Shown here piece by piece: positions 35,490-47,174 of a stretch of 64,000 bases of DNA (the first letter of the stretch is position 1; the number at the start of each line of letters is the position of its first letter). A program made the translations under genes and the position numbers. Source of the DNA: Ampelocalamus luodianensis (lineage: Eukaryota > Streptophyta > Magnoliopsida > Poales > Poaceae); assembly GCA_036346255.1 (NCBI GenBank), contig CM070618.1, positions 83,338,428 to 83,402,427 on the forward strand, in the 5' to 3' direction. Under the pieces are notes generated by a model that was given only the letters and a program-made list of their open reading frames with translations, did no database searches and was not told the DNA's origin.

Positions 35490-36908
35490 TTATTCTTCGC
35501 TACGGACTCCCTGTTTGAAAGCCCTGATCACAGATGAGTCAGAAACTTCCGGAATAGAGTTTCGAACCTGACTGAAGCGCCTGATGAATTGTCGTAGCGT
35601 TTCATGGTTGTTCTGTCTTATCCGGTGCAGGTCATCCTCCTTTCCTGGGCGATTGTAAGTTCCCTGGAAATTAGCCAGCAGTAGATCACAGAGGTGTTGC
35701 CACGAGTAGATCGACTCAAATGGTTGGTTTAGAAGCCATGATCGCGCCGATCCTTCGAGCACAGTCGGAAGGTAATTCGCCATGACATGCTCTCCTCCTC
35801 CTGCAGCTCGGATAGCTGTAGTGTAGATTTGGAGGAACTCGATGGGGTTTTGAGTTCTATCGAATTTCTCCATATTCGTTGGTCGAAATCGGGGCGGCCA
35901 ACAAACCGCTCGAAGGTCAGGCGAGAACGCCCGACATCCCGAGATAACCTCTTGTCTTCTTTTTGCGTAAACGGGGTTAATATCGCCGCGATCGAACTCG
36001 CCGATACCACCATGGGGACTAGGCCTATAATAGGCCTCGCCTTACGGAAATACTGCACCCGCTTGCCGCCGCGCCCGTCGTTGAAGTGGTGAAAGATTAC
36101 CCTCCCGCTGGCTTGTGGCATTTTTCTCATGTCGAGAGAACGACAGAGGGAGAGTCGTGCCGCCTTCCATGCGACGAGTTTCGAACGGCTTGCGTAAGAA
36201 GTAGCCGTACTATTACGACTTCGTGGTTGTGGTCGACTCGCCGCCGAGTTTGGCCATCATGTCACGGTCTTTGCGCGATCTCCTCGGCAAAAGATCATAA
36301 CCGTGCTCGAGCGAGTTCTTGTTGGGTTCTCCAAAGAAATCATTGATGTGCCGGAGTTCTTGAGCTTTCTTCGATCGAAATAAGCGCTCGTGGAGGTTCT
36401 TCGAGCCACTATTTTCTTCCGTCGAATTGCCTCGTAATGGTCTATTTCGCACCCTTGAACTTGTTTTAATGGAGCGCGAATGTTGAGGATGTCCCGCACG
36501 CTCATCAAACTGCTCGCTTCGCTCGTCACCGTGGTGTCCTTGCCATTACGACGGTGGTGTAGAGTATGCTCGGCGGAAGCATGTCCAATCCTTCTTCCGG
36601 GAGAACGATCCCGATCGAGAGGAAGGACGAAGACCTCCGTGGATGACTTCCACTTGCGCCGAGATCTCCTCACGGAGGAGTGGTCGAGCGACACCATCTC
36701 GCGACTTGGAGTAAACCCTCCGTAGGGGAACTCGGTTATAACCGCTCGATGCCTCGCAGTGGCTCTGCGTCGACGGTTGAATTTGGATGAACAACATGTT
36801 CGATCCTCTTCCTGCGGAAATGCTCGAGAGAGGACCATCGATGTCGATGGAGCTCGGATAATAGCTTCGTAACTTGTCTCGCCAACTCGAATCGTCTTGG
36901 GGACTCAA
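35490..36908 (-). pseudogene. Ty3/gypsy gag, broken
   Basis: The clearest block is 35873-35490, with the retrotransposon gag core (MEKFDRTQNPIEFLQIYTTA, VLEGSARSWLLNQPFESIYS, GTYNRPGKEDDLHRI). Upstream frames to about 36908 are Arg/Ser-rich and include SVRDILNIRAPLKQVQG, likely the gag N-terminus, but they are shifted in frame. Gag would package the element RNA. This copy is not intact. Confidence 0.7.
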
Positions 36909-37250
36909 TACTTAGAGGAAAAGCTCGTCGTGTTGCGAGTTTGCCCTAAGACAAGGTCATTGCTAGTCGAGTTGACCCTTGCCTCCCGAGGAAATTGGTC
37001 CTCTACCGGGCGATCGTCGTGGGGATAAGGATCCCTCATCGACTCTGGTGGTAATGCAGTCTCCGAGATCTAATAGAAGATCTCCGAGGCGCAATACCGC
37101 CGAAGATTCGATACTCGGTTCATATTCGAGACCGCATCCATGTCGATGTTGCAGAATCGCCAAGTCGAACCAATTCTCCTCATTTCATTCTCCGGCATGG
37201 TAGCATAAAAGAGAAAAGGAAGAATCGATGACAAGGAATTACCAGAGGAT

Positions 37251-37266
37251 CCCACGGTCGGCGCCA
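37251..37266 (-). promoter_or_regulatory. Primer-binding site of the Ty3/gypsy element
   Basis: TGGCGCCGACCGTGGG on the minus strand follows the 5' LTR end by a few bases. TGGCGCC-type primer sites are usual in Tat-lineage elements. The exact tRNA primer was not determined. Confidence 0.7.
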
Positions 37267-37269
37267 ATC

Positions 37270-38039
37270 GCTCGGTGTTTTAGAACCGATCTTACGTAAA
37301 GATTGTTTGATTCGGGGTCTCCACAATTGATCACACGCATTTAAGAAGACACGGGATTTTTATACGTGTTCAGCCTTCTCCTATGAGAATAACAACCCTA
37401 CTCCTGTGTATCTTGTATTTTCTCTTTGGATTACAATCGAATAAGTCTTTTTCTCGCTGTTCTCCTCCGCCTCCCCCTCTATCTCTAACAGATACCTATT
37501 TATACTAAGGAATAGTGGACGTTGTCCTTCCAGCTAATTAGTCTCTCATTATTATGTAATAATGAGAGTAATTACCGAGTAGTAACCTCCCATCTTTGTC
37601 AATCGTTACAATCGAGATAGTGGGAATTATCTACGCTATGTCGAGATAATCGCGTATTTTGACCGCTTAGATTCTCACCGCTTAATGGGCCGTCAAACGG
37701 GTGGGTCGAAGAAGTCGTGAGGAACGATGAGCGAGCCCCGATCGTAGAAAAACTTACGACCGGACATACTCGTAACGATCATACCATAGTCGTAGAAGAG
37801 CTTACGACTAGGTAGTAGTCGTAACGATTATACCATGGTCGTAGAAGAGCTTACGACCAGGAGGTAGTCGTAGGGATTATCCCGTGGTCGTAGAAGAGCT
37901 TACGACCAGGGGGTAGTCGTAGGGTGGTCTACGACTTCCTGACTAGTTCTTCCCTTTTGATATTCTAAGGGGTATGTCTTATGACGTCATATTTCTTGAT
38001 TATGGAGTAAATAAATGAGGATTACTTAGATCCTCGTCA
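37270..38039 (-). repeat. 5' LTR of the Ty3/gypsy element (about 770 bp)
   Basis: Sense strand starts TGACGAGGATC at 38039. Contains four dyad copies (37741-37906) against five in the other LTR, which explains most of the length difference. The inner border is slightly uncertain because the terminal CA seen in the other LTR is changed here. Confidence 0.88.
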
Positions 38040-38044
38040 AGTGT

Positions 38045-39427
38045 TTTTGACCTCGGACATATGGAATGGTCGAGCTAGGGAGGATTACCTTAGTGTAGTT
38101 GCTCATTATGTTAATGACAACTGAGAAATGAGAAAAAATATATGGTTCAAACTTATTGATGTAGCACACAGTAGTGAGAATATTGCGGAATGTATCAAAG
38201 TCGTGGAAGACTTTTGTTTTACAAACAAAATATTACTAATAACTTTAGACAATGCTACCGCAAACTCTAGTACAGTGGATTTGCTCTCTATTGTTGAGTA
38301 CATACGTCGAATCCTTCTTGCTACATCAGCGACGAGTTTATCATATTATTAACCTTATAGTAAAATACGGTTTGAAGAGGTTGGATCAGTATATTAAAAC
38401 TTTCTGCAATGTGATATCTTTCTTAAATCATTCTAATCAATAAATAGCAGCATATAAGAACTTCTGCAGGTCAATGGGCGTACATCCAAAAAAAATTGAT
38501 TTGGACATGCCGGTGAGATGAAACTCTACTTACTTAATGCTTAAGAGCCTGTTACCATATAAGAACAATTTTCTATTTTTATTCAAACGTACTTCCATAG
38601 CACTGATGGTAGTGTACTATTGAGTAAGCAACATTGGTTTGTTGCTGAGAAGATACTTTAGTTTTTGGAACTTTTTTTATGACTCCACTATTGCTTTTAT
38701 CCACTATGTATTATCCAACATCTCCTATAATTATGTACAGTATTCTACAGATTGCTAGTCACTTGAAGGTATATGAAAATGAAATAGTCTGATGAGAGGC
38801 TATCATTGATATAAAAACAAAATACTTGAAATATTAAAGAGAAATCCCATTCATATATGCTTATGCATTTATTTTATATCATAAAGCTAAAATTCAAGGA
38901 TTTGCTAATATTTTTGAACTTATTAGTGATGCTACAGACCTAGATTATTATAACTATTTTGCAAATGTTAGTGCTATTTTTTTGAGATTTTTCAAAGGTA
39001 CAAGCATAAGTTTCAGGGAGTTCGCTTGCAACGACCTCTAGTAGCACCTACTATAGTGAACAAGATAAATATGTGGGGCAAGATCTGTGGTGCAGGTTCT
39101 TCCACCATGTCCAGGGATTCAGATTCTACACTGCCACCTCAAGCAAGACCAACCTCCCACCTAAGGAGTGAGGAATTATTTGCCTATTTTGGACAACGAT
39201 ATAGTGGATTTCAACATAGATAGCTTCGAAATTTGCAATGGTGGCATAATCATAACATAACATATCTTGTGCTATCCATATTAGAACGTGATGTGTTAAT
39301 TGTTCCTATCTCCACAGTTTCCTCCGAGTCAGCCTTTAGTATTTCTGGAAGAACATTAGAGGAGAGAAGAACACATATCACGAGTGAGATGGTGGAGATA
39401 ATTCTAACTGTGAAGGACAGAGAATAA
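38045..39427 (+). pseudogene. hAT transposase, C-terminal half with dimerisation domain
   Basis: Continues the codon broken at 25278: LTSDIWNGRAREDYLSVVAH follows directly after removal of the LTR element and one duplication copy. A stop appears soon after, then further shifted pieces (MRKNIWFKLIDVAHSSENI, IVKYGLKRLDQYIKTFCNV, SMGVHPKKIDLDMPV). The end has the hAT C-terminal dimerisation block (ERDVLIVPISTVSSESAFSI, GRTLEERRTHITSEMVE). Several stops and shifts show that the gene was already dead or died after the insertion. Confidence 0.8.
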
Positions 39428-40040
39428 GCTGATGCACGAGCACAACACTCTGTAGATAATCTAGAGTTGGCGGATGTATTAAAAAATCTGTACCTACACA
39501 ACGACACTTAGAACATGAATGTATGCAGAGCTATAGGTTGTACTCTTTTTCTTTTGGCAAGGTTTTCTCATGTTGAGTTTCTTACTTGGTAAGGTTTTAA
39601 CGAGACAACCATGTAAACATTAAGAAAGCTCTTTATTACGTTTTGAATATATTTGTCTCTTTTGTGGGTATATAACTCATTTTTCACAATTTTAATCATT
39701 ATTTTTGAATTCTATTTTTTTTTGCATTTTCTATTTTTTAAATAAGGCTGAGATGGGCTACACGGGCCACTTGTCCCGTCGGGCTAAACGTGCTCGAATT
39801 GGCCCGACATGACCCAAGAGGCTGGCGTGTCGTGCTTGGGTTGGCACCCCATCCCACGGCCCGACCTAACCCAATTAATTAGCTGGGTTGGTCGTGCCGG
39901 GCCGGGCGGTCCATCTGGTCACCACTATATGGGATTGCAGACGGAGGTTATTGGATCTGGGACGCAGATGCTCGGCTAATAGACCTGTTTTAGCCTAGGG
40001 TTTCCCTATGGGCCTGCCACGACCCGCGTTTAAGTTGATG

Positions 40041-40302
40041 TAATTGCACTCCTTTCAATCACTAAGGAATGTCATTTTGGGTACGTGTAGTCAAACTTTT
40101 AAAATTTTGGTTATCGATATCTTTTTCAATATTTAAATTGTACGTATGGAAATGATGTGTATAGATTTGTCTCAAAATAACTTTCATAAAAGTATAATTT
40201 TATTATGTTTTATATTTTTTACAAAAGAAATTAGTGGTTAAAGTTGTGTTTACGGACTGTATCGATGTCCAAAACAACATTCTTTTGTGATTGGAGATGG
40301 TA
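40041..40302. mobile_element. Stowaway-like MITE, copy A
   Basis: About 260 bp, ends TA-ATTGCACTCCTTTCAATCAC and inverted TA-CCATCTCCAATCACAAAA, with TA flanks. The inside shows inverted similarity to copy B at 41281-41539 over the full length (for example GGACATCGATAC and AAAAAGATATCG words), so A lies in the opposite orientation to B. Confidence 0.75.
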
Positions 40303-40384
40303 TTATCTTACCAACTTCTAAATCTATCCTTCCCTTGCAAAATCTATATCTATTCTAATCGATTTATAGATGTAGATGTTTTAA

Positions 40385-41201
40385 TGTCGAACTTATAAAA
40401 TAAATGCTAAAAGGGGGGCCTCCTTACTTGAGACTACACAGAGATGAGATACAGGGAATTTAGATAGGTTCGGGCATTCTCCTGAGAGAACAATAGCCCT
40501 AATCCTATGTTCTTGTATTGATTATGCTTACAACATGAGAGAAGTCACTGAAGGCTAAGACTAATTACTCCTATTTGTTCTGTTGCTCGTGTCACTCTCT
40601 CTTTTGTCCATCGATTTTATCCTTTATATAGCGTCTGAAGGGGAGGTAGTTGTCCATGGCAGGAGGCGTCTCATCGGTTGTAGAATAGTGCATGTTGATA
40701 GTAGTTATTGTCAGAGAGACAACACCCCACGTTCGCCTTACGGTTATGCTAGAGACAGAGATTAATACGTGCAGTTATATTAGAGAATAACGACATATAT
40801 TAGCTACTACGTGTAATTAGACACAACGTATGGGTCCCTAGTTGATTGGGTTCATATGTCTGTGGTTTTTATCGACAATAGGGTGGTCATGAATGACCTG
40901 GTCGTAGTAAAGCTTACGACTATGAGGTGATCGTAGTAGAACTTACGATCAATATGTGGTCGTAGAAGATCTTACGACCGTAATATGGCAGTAAGATGAT
41001 CTACGGCCATACAGGGTAGCCGTAGAATAGCTTACGACCATACAGAGTGGTCGTAGAATATCTTACGACCACTATGTACTTATAATCTCCCTCATCATTG
41101 ATAATGAGGGTACCTTTGAACGTTGTATAAAAACAATAATATCTATGACAAATATTACAGATAAATAGTTTAATTAATTAAGGATTATTAGATCCTCATC
41201 A
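40385..41201 (-). mobile_element. Solo LTR of a related Ty3/gypsy family
   Basis: Starts TGTCGAACTTATAAAATAAA and ends GGATTATTAGATCCTCATCA, matching both ends and the order of internal blocks of the LTRs at 25.3 and 37.3 kb (GGGGGGCCTCC, TAGGTTCGGGCATTCTCC, CTTGTATTGATTATG). It contains six dyad copies (40901-41069), including one with both arms changed (40930-40949). There is no internal region on either side. A 5-bp duplication was not evident, so it could also be a truncated copy. Confidence 0.8.
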
Positions 41202-41280
41202 ATAGATCTAGTGCATATATGATAAAATTCTTAAAACAACTGACATCTATCGATATATATATACACTCTCCTAAAAAAAG

Positions 41281-41539
41281 TACTCACTCCAGTCACAAAA
41301 AAATCATTTTGGACATCGATACGGTCTTCAAAATGTCATTTTAACCATTAATTTTTATTTAATATATTTATAAAACCTAATAAAATTATAATATTATGAA
41401 AGTAATTTTTTAGATAAATACACACATATGATTTCTATGTATCTAATATAAAATACTTAAAAAGATATCGTTCGTCAAAATTTCGAAAGCTTGATCGCAC
41501 ATATCCCAAAATGACATTTATTTGTGATTGGAGGGGGTA
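41281..41539. mobile_element. Stowaway-like MITE, copy B
   Basis: TA at both ends (41281-41282, 41538-41539). Terminal repeats CTCACTCCAGTCACAAA and inverted CCCCCTCCAATCACAAA, each followed by TCATTTTGG. AT-rich interior of about 190 bp without coding capacity. Confidence 0.85.
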
Positions 41540-42514
41540 TCTACCCATGTAATGCACGTAAACCAACCATTAGGATCTCTTGAGAATGTTGTGTCCATGA
41601 GCCGCACTGAACCTCGTGTGGGATATCCAATTGTTCCCCATAAGTTTCCTCTACGATACTTCTTCGCTCATCTTATATTAATGAAACACATTGTATTAAA
41701 ATTTTCAATACCCCTCGTAGAAAAAAAAATCACATAAAAAATAGATACCCTACTCAATACAATATATGCATCCATGTTTCCCACAAATTGATTTATGTTA
41801 TAATTAGACTAAAAGGAACTAAATCATGTTGATACTAATAATCTATGTGATGTAGCATGATTTTGTTGGAAGAGACACCATTATCTAAATTTTACCTCCT
41901 CATATAATGGCCAAATCGTTACCATATTTTTTAGCCATGTATTGATAATTTGTAAAACTTATGGTTTTCCACTACTACTTTTACCCCTGCTACATGCAAA
42001 GTCACCAGCAAATCAGTGGCGTCCAGTTTGTTGCATGCTCTCCGTCCGTTCATCCCTCCCCCTTGCCCTATCTTCACCCAATCTCTTCATTAGATTTCCA
42101 TGTAAGCATCGCCTCCTCATTCTGCTTGGCCTGCTCCTTGACTGCTGCCTACTATGATGCCTCTCTCGGCCTTGCGACCACCCACCATCCTCTTATCCTC
42201 CTTGGCTGCCCACATGCACCTTTCTCGCCTCCTCTCTTGCCATGGATGATGGATTGATTTGGCCGCCTTGCACTACAATTAGTTATCCATTTCTTTCTCA
42301 CCAGTAGATAATATGTTTCCTACTTTCCTCATGTACAGAACAAGCATGGTTTTTAGACGAAATATAGGTAATCTTTTATTCCTACTCTTTTTTTGTTTAC
42401 AACAATATACTACCATTTTGCTGCTAAAATAATTGCCCTAGTCACCATACCAAGCCCAGAATCCGTGCTGTCCAAGTACTACATGAATCTCAAAACCCAT
42501 CATAGGATCTTGAG
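41540..42514. other. Intergenic region without recognised genes
   Basis: Short open frames around 41942-42257 have no protein character. Nothing else could be assigned. Confidence 0.4.
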
Positions 42515-42992
42515 TTTTTAGCTAAAATAGCGTTGTTGTCGTGCGCAATAGCAAAACTAGCCCCCCGTGCATCAAAGGTAAAACTGACACCTTGTTCTTG
42601 CCCAGAGGACTAGATTTGCCGTACGAGCGATATATGGCCTCGTCCGGCCCTAGGAGCCGAAAATGCCTCATCCAACCCCCAAGAGCACAGATTCCCCCTC
42701 CTCCAGAAAAGATCGAGAGTTGTAGGAATTTCTAAATATAGCAAATGAGCTCCAAAAATTATTAAATTTTTTGTGAAGGCTCTTAACATAGTGTACTTGC
42801 TTGTGTAATATTTCTAGAGTTTTATCTATTCTATATTTTCTTGAAAATTCCTTTAATGCTACTGTTTGTATGCAAACGAAATAATCGATTTGAGGAAAAT
42901 TTCAAAAACTTGCTCAAAATACTTTCAATATTTATTCTCAGTATAATTATAACAAGTTTACATTTCTTTTGAATTTTTCTAACCCCTAGGGT

Positions 42993-45731
42993 CAGGGATG
43001 GCAATTGAGTGCGGCAGGCACAGGTAATGTTCGCCCATACCCATACCCGCGATCCCAACCCCACGGGCATGCCCGCGAAGGACGATGGGCGAAGAACCTT
43101 GCCCATGCCCGTCGCCCGTGGGTATGCCCATTTACCCACGAATAATGCATCACATATTCACAAAAGGAACCAAGTGTGACTATCAAGTCTACACGAGCAA
43201 GCATGTGTATAGTATATGATGTTCCTAACAAACATTATGTACATTGCACTTATATTTCTGCAAGGTCCAGTAACTCAAAAATATATACTTGGATAAATTT
43301 TGATCTAGAGCCTTGTTGTTTTAACATGTATGCAACTAATCGATGATGTTGACAAAAAGTTATGTTGTAGCTCTCCATCCAATTCAGTTTAGAATAGGCA
43401 CAGCTAGGGATACTAATCAAAGTTCACCACTTAGCAGTTACTCCAACACCACGGAATACTAAATATGTACAAGCCGAGATGGCAATTTGTCATGCTATGT
43501 GGTTATGCACCAAGAACTACCCTCCATGTACAAAAATTGAACATTGTTTGCTGCTCAGGCTAGGCAACAACAGAAACACATTGTGTATGTCCCAGAAGTG
43601 TTAAAGTGGCTGAACCTTGGAGTACAACAGGATAAAAACTGTGAGATCAGTGGGGTTTATCATGAGTGCAAGACAACAAATAACATGAACTTCATAATAG
43701 CAGTAAGTGTCAGCCTTCTTCCATCTCCCTCAAAATCATGGTAGTCGGCACACATTAAAATTTATCATAACACAGGGATTTGAAAACTAATACCTGGCCC
43801 AATTTTAAACCAATAATTGGAATCAGTTGGTCCAGTCCCAGATAGAGCACCATGAAAAGGTCAAGAGTAGCTCATGACTTGAACAGGAACCAAACCATTT
43901 TTTCACTTCGTTGAGTATACATACTTTTTATCACAGTAGCTCCTCACCCCAAGGGGGGAACACCAATACACACAAAAAGGCAATGAAAAAAACTTGAATT
44001 CCTACCTCAATCAACACATGAATAGTCTTTACAGCCTTGACACTATGCTAACAAGACCAAGAATTTGGATCAGAAAATAACAAGTACCTCTAATTGAGAC
44101 TCTTCAGGTCCAGATGAATTGGAATTCATCCTTCTCTTCTTCACCGCGACAGCATCACCATCTTCTTCAGATCCTTTGACCGACCACAGCTTGATGGTGC
44201 TATCCAAGGAACTAGAACATACCTAGGTACCAACAAATAGGTTAAAAGGAACTGAGGATAAAATGAGTATCATATAGCATTGCTGTGGAAGAATAGATCA
44301 AGTGATTATCACCATATCTCTGGAGGGGTCTACAGCAATACTTTGAACAGATGATGTGTGCCCAGGAAGAATTTTGTAAGCCCCAATCCGCTTCGGTTAG
44401 CCCATAGTGACTGATGTATCAAACTTCAGGAGTGCACGGCATAACACAAGATCATAAGAAAGATATCACAATGTAAATAAACAAGTCTTGGAAATAAAAG
44501 CAAAAAATAGTATCTTTACCTTGAATAGGCGCAATGACCTATCCTTTGAGCCAGTCACTACATGCAAATTGCCTTCAGTTTCAACTCCTGGAATAATTTT
44601 ATTCAAGTTAGCAGCTCAAAAATACACATGCCTTGACATTTGTGGCAATGATGGAAAAATAATGAAAAATAATTACCAAAAGGAATGCCCTGTAGCATGA
44701 ATAGTCAAATATTAAAAAATTTGAGCAAGCTAACCTTTATTGATGAAGCTGGCATAATCGCATAAGCAAGCTATGTGCTTTTGCATCAAGAACTGCCCTC
44801 CTTGTACGTACTAGCTTTCTTTCAAGAACTGCCCTCCTTGTACATTGAATCTGTAATAGTATTATGGTTCACGAACTTCACCGAGAGGAGGGGCGGTGGC
44901 CGGGAGGAGGACAGTCGAGCTTTGAGGTCAGCCGGGTGCCCGAGCGGGAGGAGGGAGTCGGGTTGGTGTTGAGGAGGGGGCTGGGCGGGAGGAGGTAACC
45001 GAGCGATGAGGAGCGAGATCTAGAGGAGGAGAGGAGGGCGTAGCCATGTGGAGGATAGGGCAAGACCGCAAAAAAGCAAAAAAACTCACAAATCATAGAT
45101 CCAAGTGGGAGATGGGTGGAAGTGTGGGGCAAGTACCTATTTCGATGGTGGCCTCATTGATCTACCGATGGAGGCGATGTTGAGGATTGGCGATGGCGTG
45201 GAGATTGGTGGTCGCCCTCATCTTCAGAGTCACTACTGTAGCAGACGGTGGCCGTCCTCATCTTCGACTCCTTCCTCGTGAGAGGCGTCAACATCAGCAG
45301 AGCGTTAGGGGGGCGACGGGTGGGTGGGAGGACAAGGGCGGTGAGGAGGGGCGGCGACCAGGCTGGAGGACGGGGGCAGGAGGAGGGAATGGGCGCGATG
45401 AGGCGGAGGAGACAAGGAGAGACTGAGACTCTGAGAGAGTGAGATGTGGAGGGGAGGTGAGTGGCGGCTGTGCCTGGGTCTGGTGGACGAGGAGGGGAGG
45501 CGAGGGGTAGGTTAGGGTTTTTCAAATGTGGCCCACATGTCAGTAGGAGATGGCGGGTAATCGGGTGGAATGGACACAGGTGGAGCTCCGTTGTACCCAT
45601 GCCCGTTTACCCATCGAGCAGAGTTTGCCCCCTATGAACATGCCCGTGGGCAATAATTGAAGAACATACCCACCTCTATTAGGATTTTTGCCCGCGGGTA
45701 TGCGGGTAATCGGGCAAGATTGCCATCCCTA
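42993..45731. mobile_element. hAT element carrying gene fragments (2.7 kb)
   Basis: Ends CAGGGATGGCAATT and inverted TAGGGATGGCAATC. The flanks CCTAGGGT (42985-42992) and CCTGGGGT (45732-45739) are an 8-bp duplication with one mismatch. Subterminal GCCCATACCCATACCCGCG-like words are mirrored at the other end. No transposase; instead there are fragments of a WD-repeat gene (43.54-44.59 kb) and a GC-rich segment (44.87-45.5 kb). It inserted into the left half of the long-TIR element. Confidence 0.85.
43540..44589 (-). pseudogene. Captured WDR12-like WD40 gene fragment with introns
   Basis: Minus-strand exon pieces with splice signals: about 44588-44520 (GVETEGNLHVVTGSKDRSLR, then LFK and GT), 44429-44312 (KRIGAYKILPGHTSSVQSIA, then VDPSRDM), 44222-44086 (VCSSSLDSTIKLWSVKGSEE, VKKRRMNSNSSGPEESQLE), and about 43640-43560 (LTLLGHTQCVSVVA, stop, PEQQTM). 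The order and the acidic/KKRR linker fit WDR12, a ribosome-biogenesis WD-repeat protein; I am moderately sure. In-frame stops occur in the second and fourth pieces. Retained introns show capture at the DNA level. It is inside a hAT element and not expected to make protein. Confidence 0.65.
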
Positions 45732-45859
45732 CCTGGGGTCGGCTTTTCCTCGTCCTAACCCATGGGCCCATAAGGGGTGCAGTAGCCCCCACCCTGTTTT
45801 TTAAACTAAAATATTGCTTTTGGCGTCCTCAGATTCTCACTCAAATCTGAAAAACATTG

Positions 45860-46190
45860 CTTGATATGATTTCGTCACATGTGATAATACCCCTTCCCTC
45901 GACAACGAAAGTTTGATCGGATCAGCAGGGGTGGGCTAGGCAGTCGACCACGTGAAAAAAATTTGTGGAATGAAATTTTTGGTACATGTGATAATATTTA
46001 CTTCTTTTTTCTTTGTAAAGAAATTACAAAACAATATCGAAATGTTGCCAAGAAGTCGGAGTACGATTTCCTCTACATCCCGATCAACTTCGGGTACTAA
46101 TACTATTTTCCTTCGTGCTCCGTGTAGTACTAATCGTACTACTACTTTTACTATCTACGATTTTTTTGATTTTGTCTGATCTGATCAACC
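45860..46190. repeat. Direct repeat copy 1 (pair with 47175-47500)
   Basis: Shares with the later copy, in the same orientation and order, TGATATGATTTCGTCACATG, GTGATAATACCC, AAAGTTTGAT, TCAGCAGGGG, CCACGTGAAAAA, GGTACATGTGATAATATTTA and TTTTCCTTCGTGCT. About 310 bp; non-coding. Confidence 0.75.
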
Positions 46191-46439
46191 GATTTGTGGA
46201 CTTTTACTACTCATGTCCAAGTGAGAGGTAAAGAAAAAGAGAGTGGAAGACCGGGCCATGGGGGCACGGAGAAAGTTTTTGGCTAAAATAGGACGGTTGA
46301 CGTGTGAAATAACAAATCTAGTCCCACGCATCAAAGGCAAAAATGACACCATGGAACCCTGTTCTGCGAGACGGACTAGAAGATTGAATGTTTTGCTGTA
46401 GCTCATTAAACAAGGGTGGGTTAGTTCGGAACAAGTAGG

Positions 46440-47110
46440 GTTTGTTAGTAATTAATTACAACTAATTAGTTATGATTTATTAATTATAACTATTTTAATT
46501 AAGAAAACTAACTACAACTTCTTAATTAAGCCTGGTTAATTACGATTAAATAATTAATAATACTTAATGTAGCCTAATTAATTACAGTTAAAAATTTAGG
46601 ATAAATAAACTGCGACTAATTTATTATGACCAATTAACTACAACTACATAGTTAGGATTAACTAAAATATTTATATTTAATTAACCCTAATTAATTAGGA
46701 CTAATTAATTACAGTTGACTAATTACGACTATTTTAGTTAATACTAACTAAAAACAACTTTCTAATTAAGTCTATTAATTAATTGATACTATTTAGTGAA
46801 GCCTAGTTAATTATGATTAAACTATTATGTTAATTAAATACCACTATTTTAGTTATGAATTTTAATTACGACAAACAAACAACGAGTAATTAATTACAAC
46901 TGACTAACTACGAGTGAAAAATTACAACTAACTAACTACAACTAATTAGGACTTATTTAACAATAATAATAAATTTAATTAACCCTATTAATTAGATGAT
47001 TAATGAATTAGGACTAACTAATTATAGTCGACTAATAAATTATGACTCTATTAAATACAACTAACTATTTTGCGAAGTAAAATGCTACTAATTAAATAAA
47101 ACTAATTAAT
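46440..47110. repeat. Long TAATTA-rich degenerate tandem array
   Basis: About 670 bp of units near ACTAATTAATTACAACT with no long-range order. Same type as 637-870. It lies between the two direct-repeat copies inside the long-TIR element. Confidence 0.75.
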
Positions 47111-47174
47111 TACAACTATTTGGTACATGTGATAATACATTTTTGGAATGATATTAGGTGATTTCATCTAAAAA

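Larger units (their letters stand above)
25279..38039 (-). mobile_element. Tat-lineage Ty3/gypsy LTR retrotransposon with antisense ORF (12.8 kb)
   Basis: Two LTRs bound the element and a perfect 5-bp target duplication AGTGT flanks it (25274-25278 and 38040-38044). On the sense (minus) strand the order is LTR, primer-binding site TGGCGCCGACCGTGGG, gag, protease, reverse transcriptase, RNase H, integrase, then a non-coding zone, an extra ORF on the opposite strand with a PF04195-like domain, a G-rich polypurine tract, and the second LTR. This layout matches the Tat lineage (RIRE2, Grande, Retand types), known for antisense extra ORFs. Internal coding is heavily broken, so it cannot move by itself. 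It inserted within the hAT transposase gene. Confidence 0.85.
24235..39927 (+). mobile_element. hAT element carrying a broken transposase, split by an LTR retrotransposon
   Basis: The left end near 24235 (CAGTGTCTCAGTCAAATGGG) and the inverted right end near 39927 (TAGTGGTGACCAGATGGACC) resemble each other and the grass hAT terminal type, with subterminal GGCCCGGC/GTCGTGCC words. Between them are the two halves of one hAT transposase gene, interrupted at 25278 by the Ty3/gypsy insertion. Without that insertion the element would be about 2.9 kb. No matching 8-bp target duplication was found, so the borders are approximate and the element is old. Confidence 0.65.

Noticed and set aside
40385..41201. 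Possible full second Ty3/gypsy element
   Set aside because: No internal coding region or primer-binding site is next to it; it is a single LTR.
45154..45600. Minus-strand open frame of 148 codons
   Set aside because: Pro/Ser-rich translation of GC-rich hAT interior, no recognised domain.
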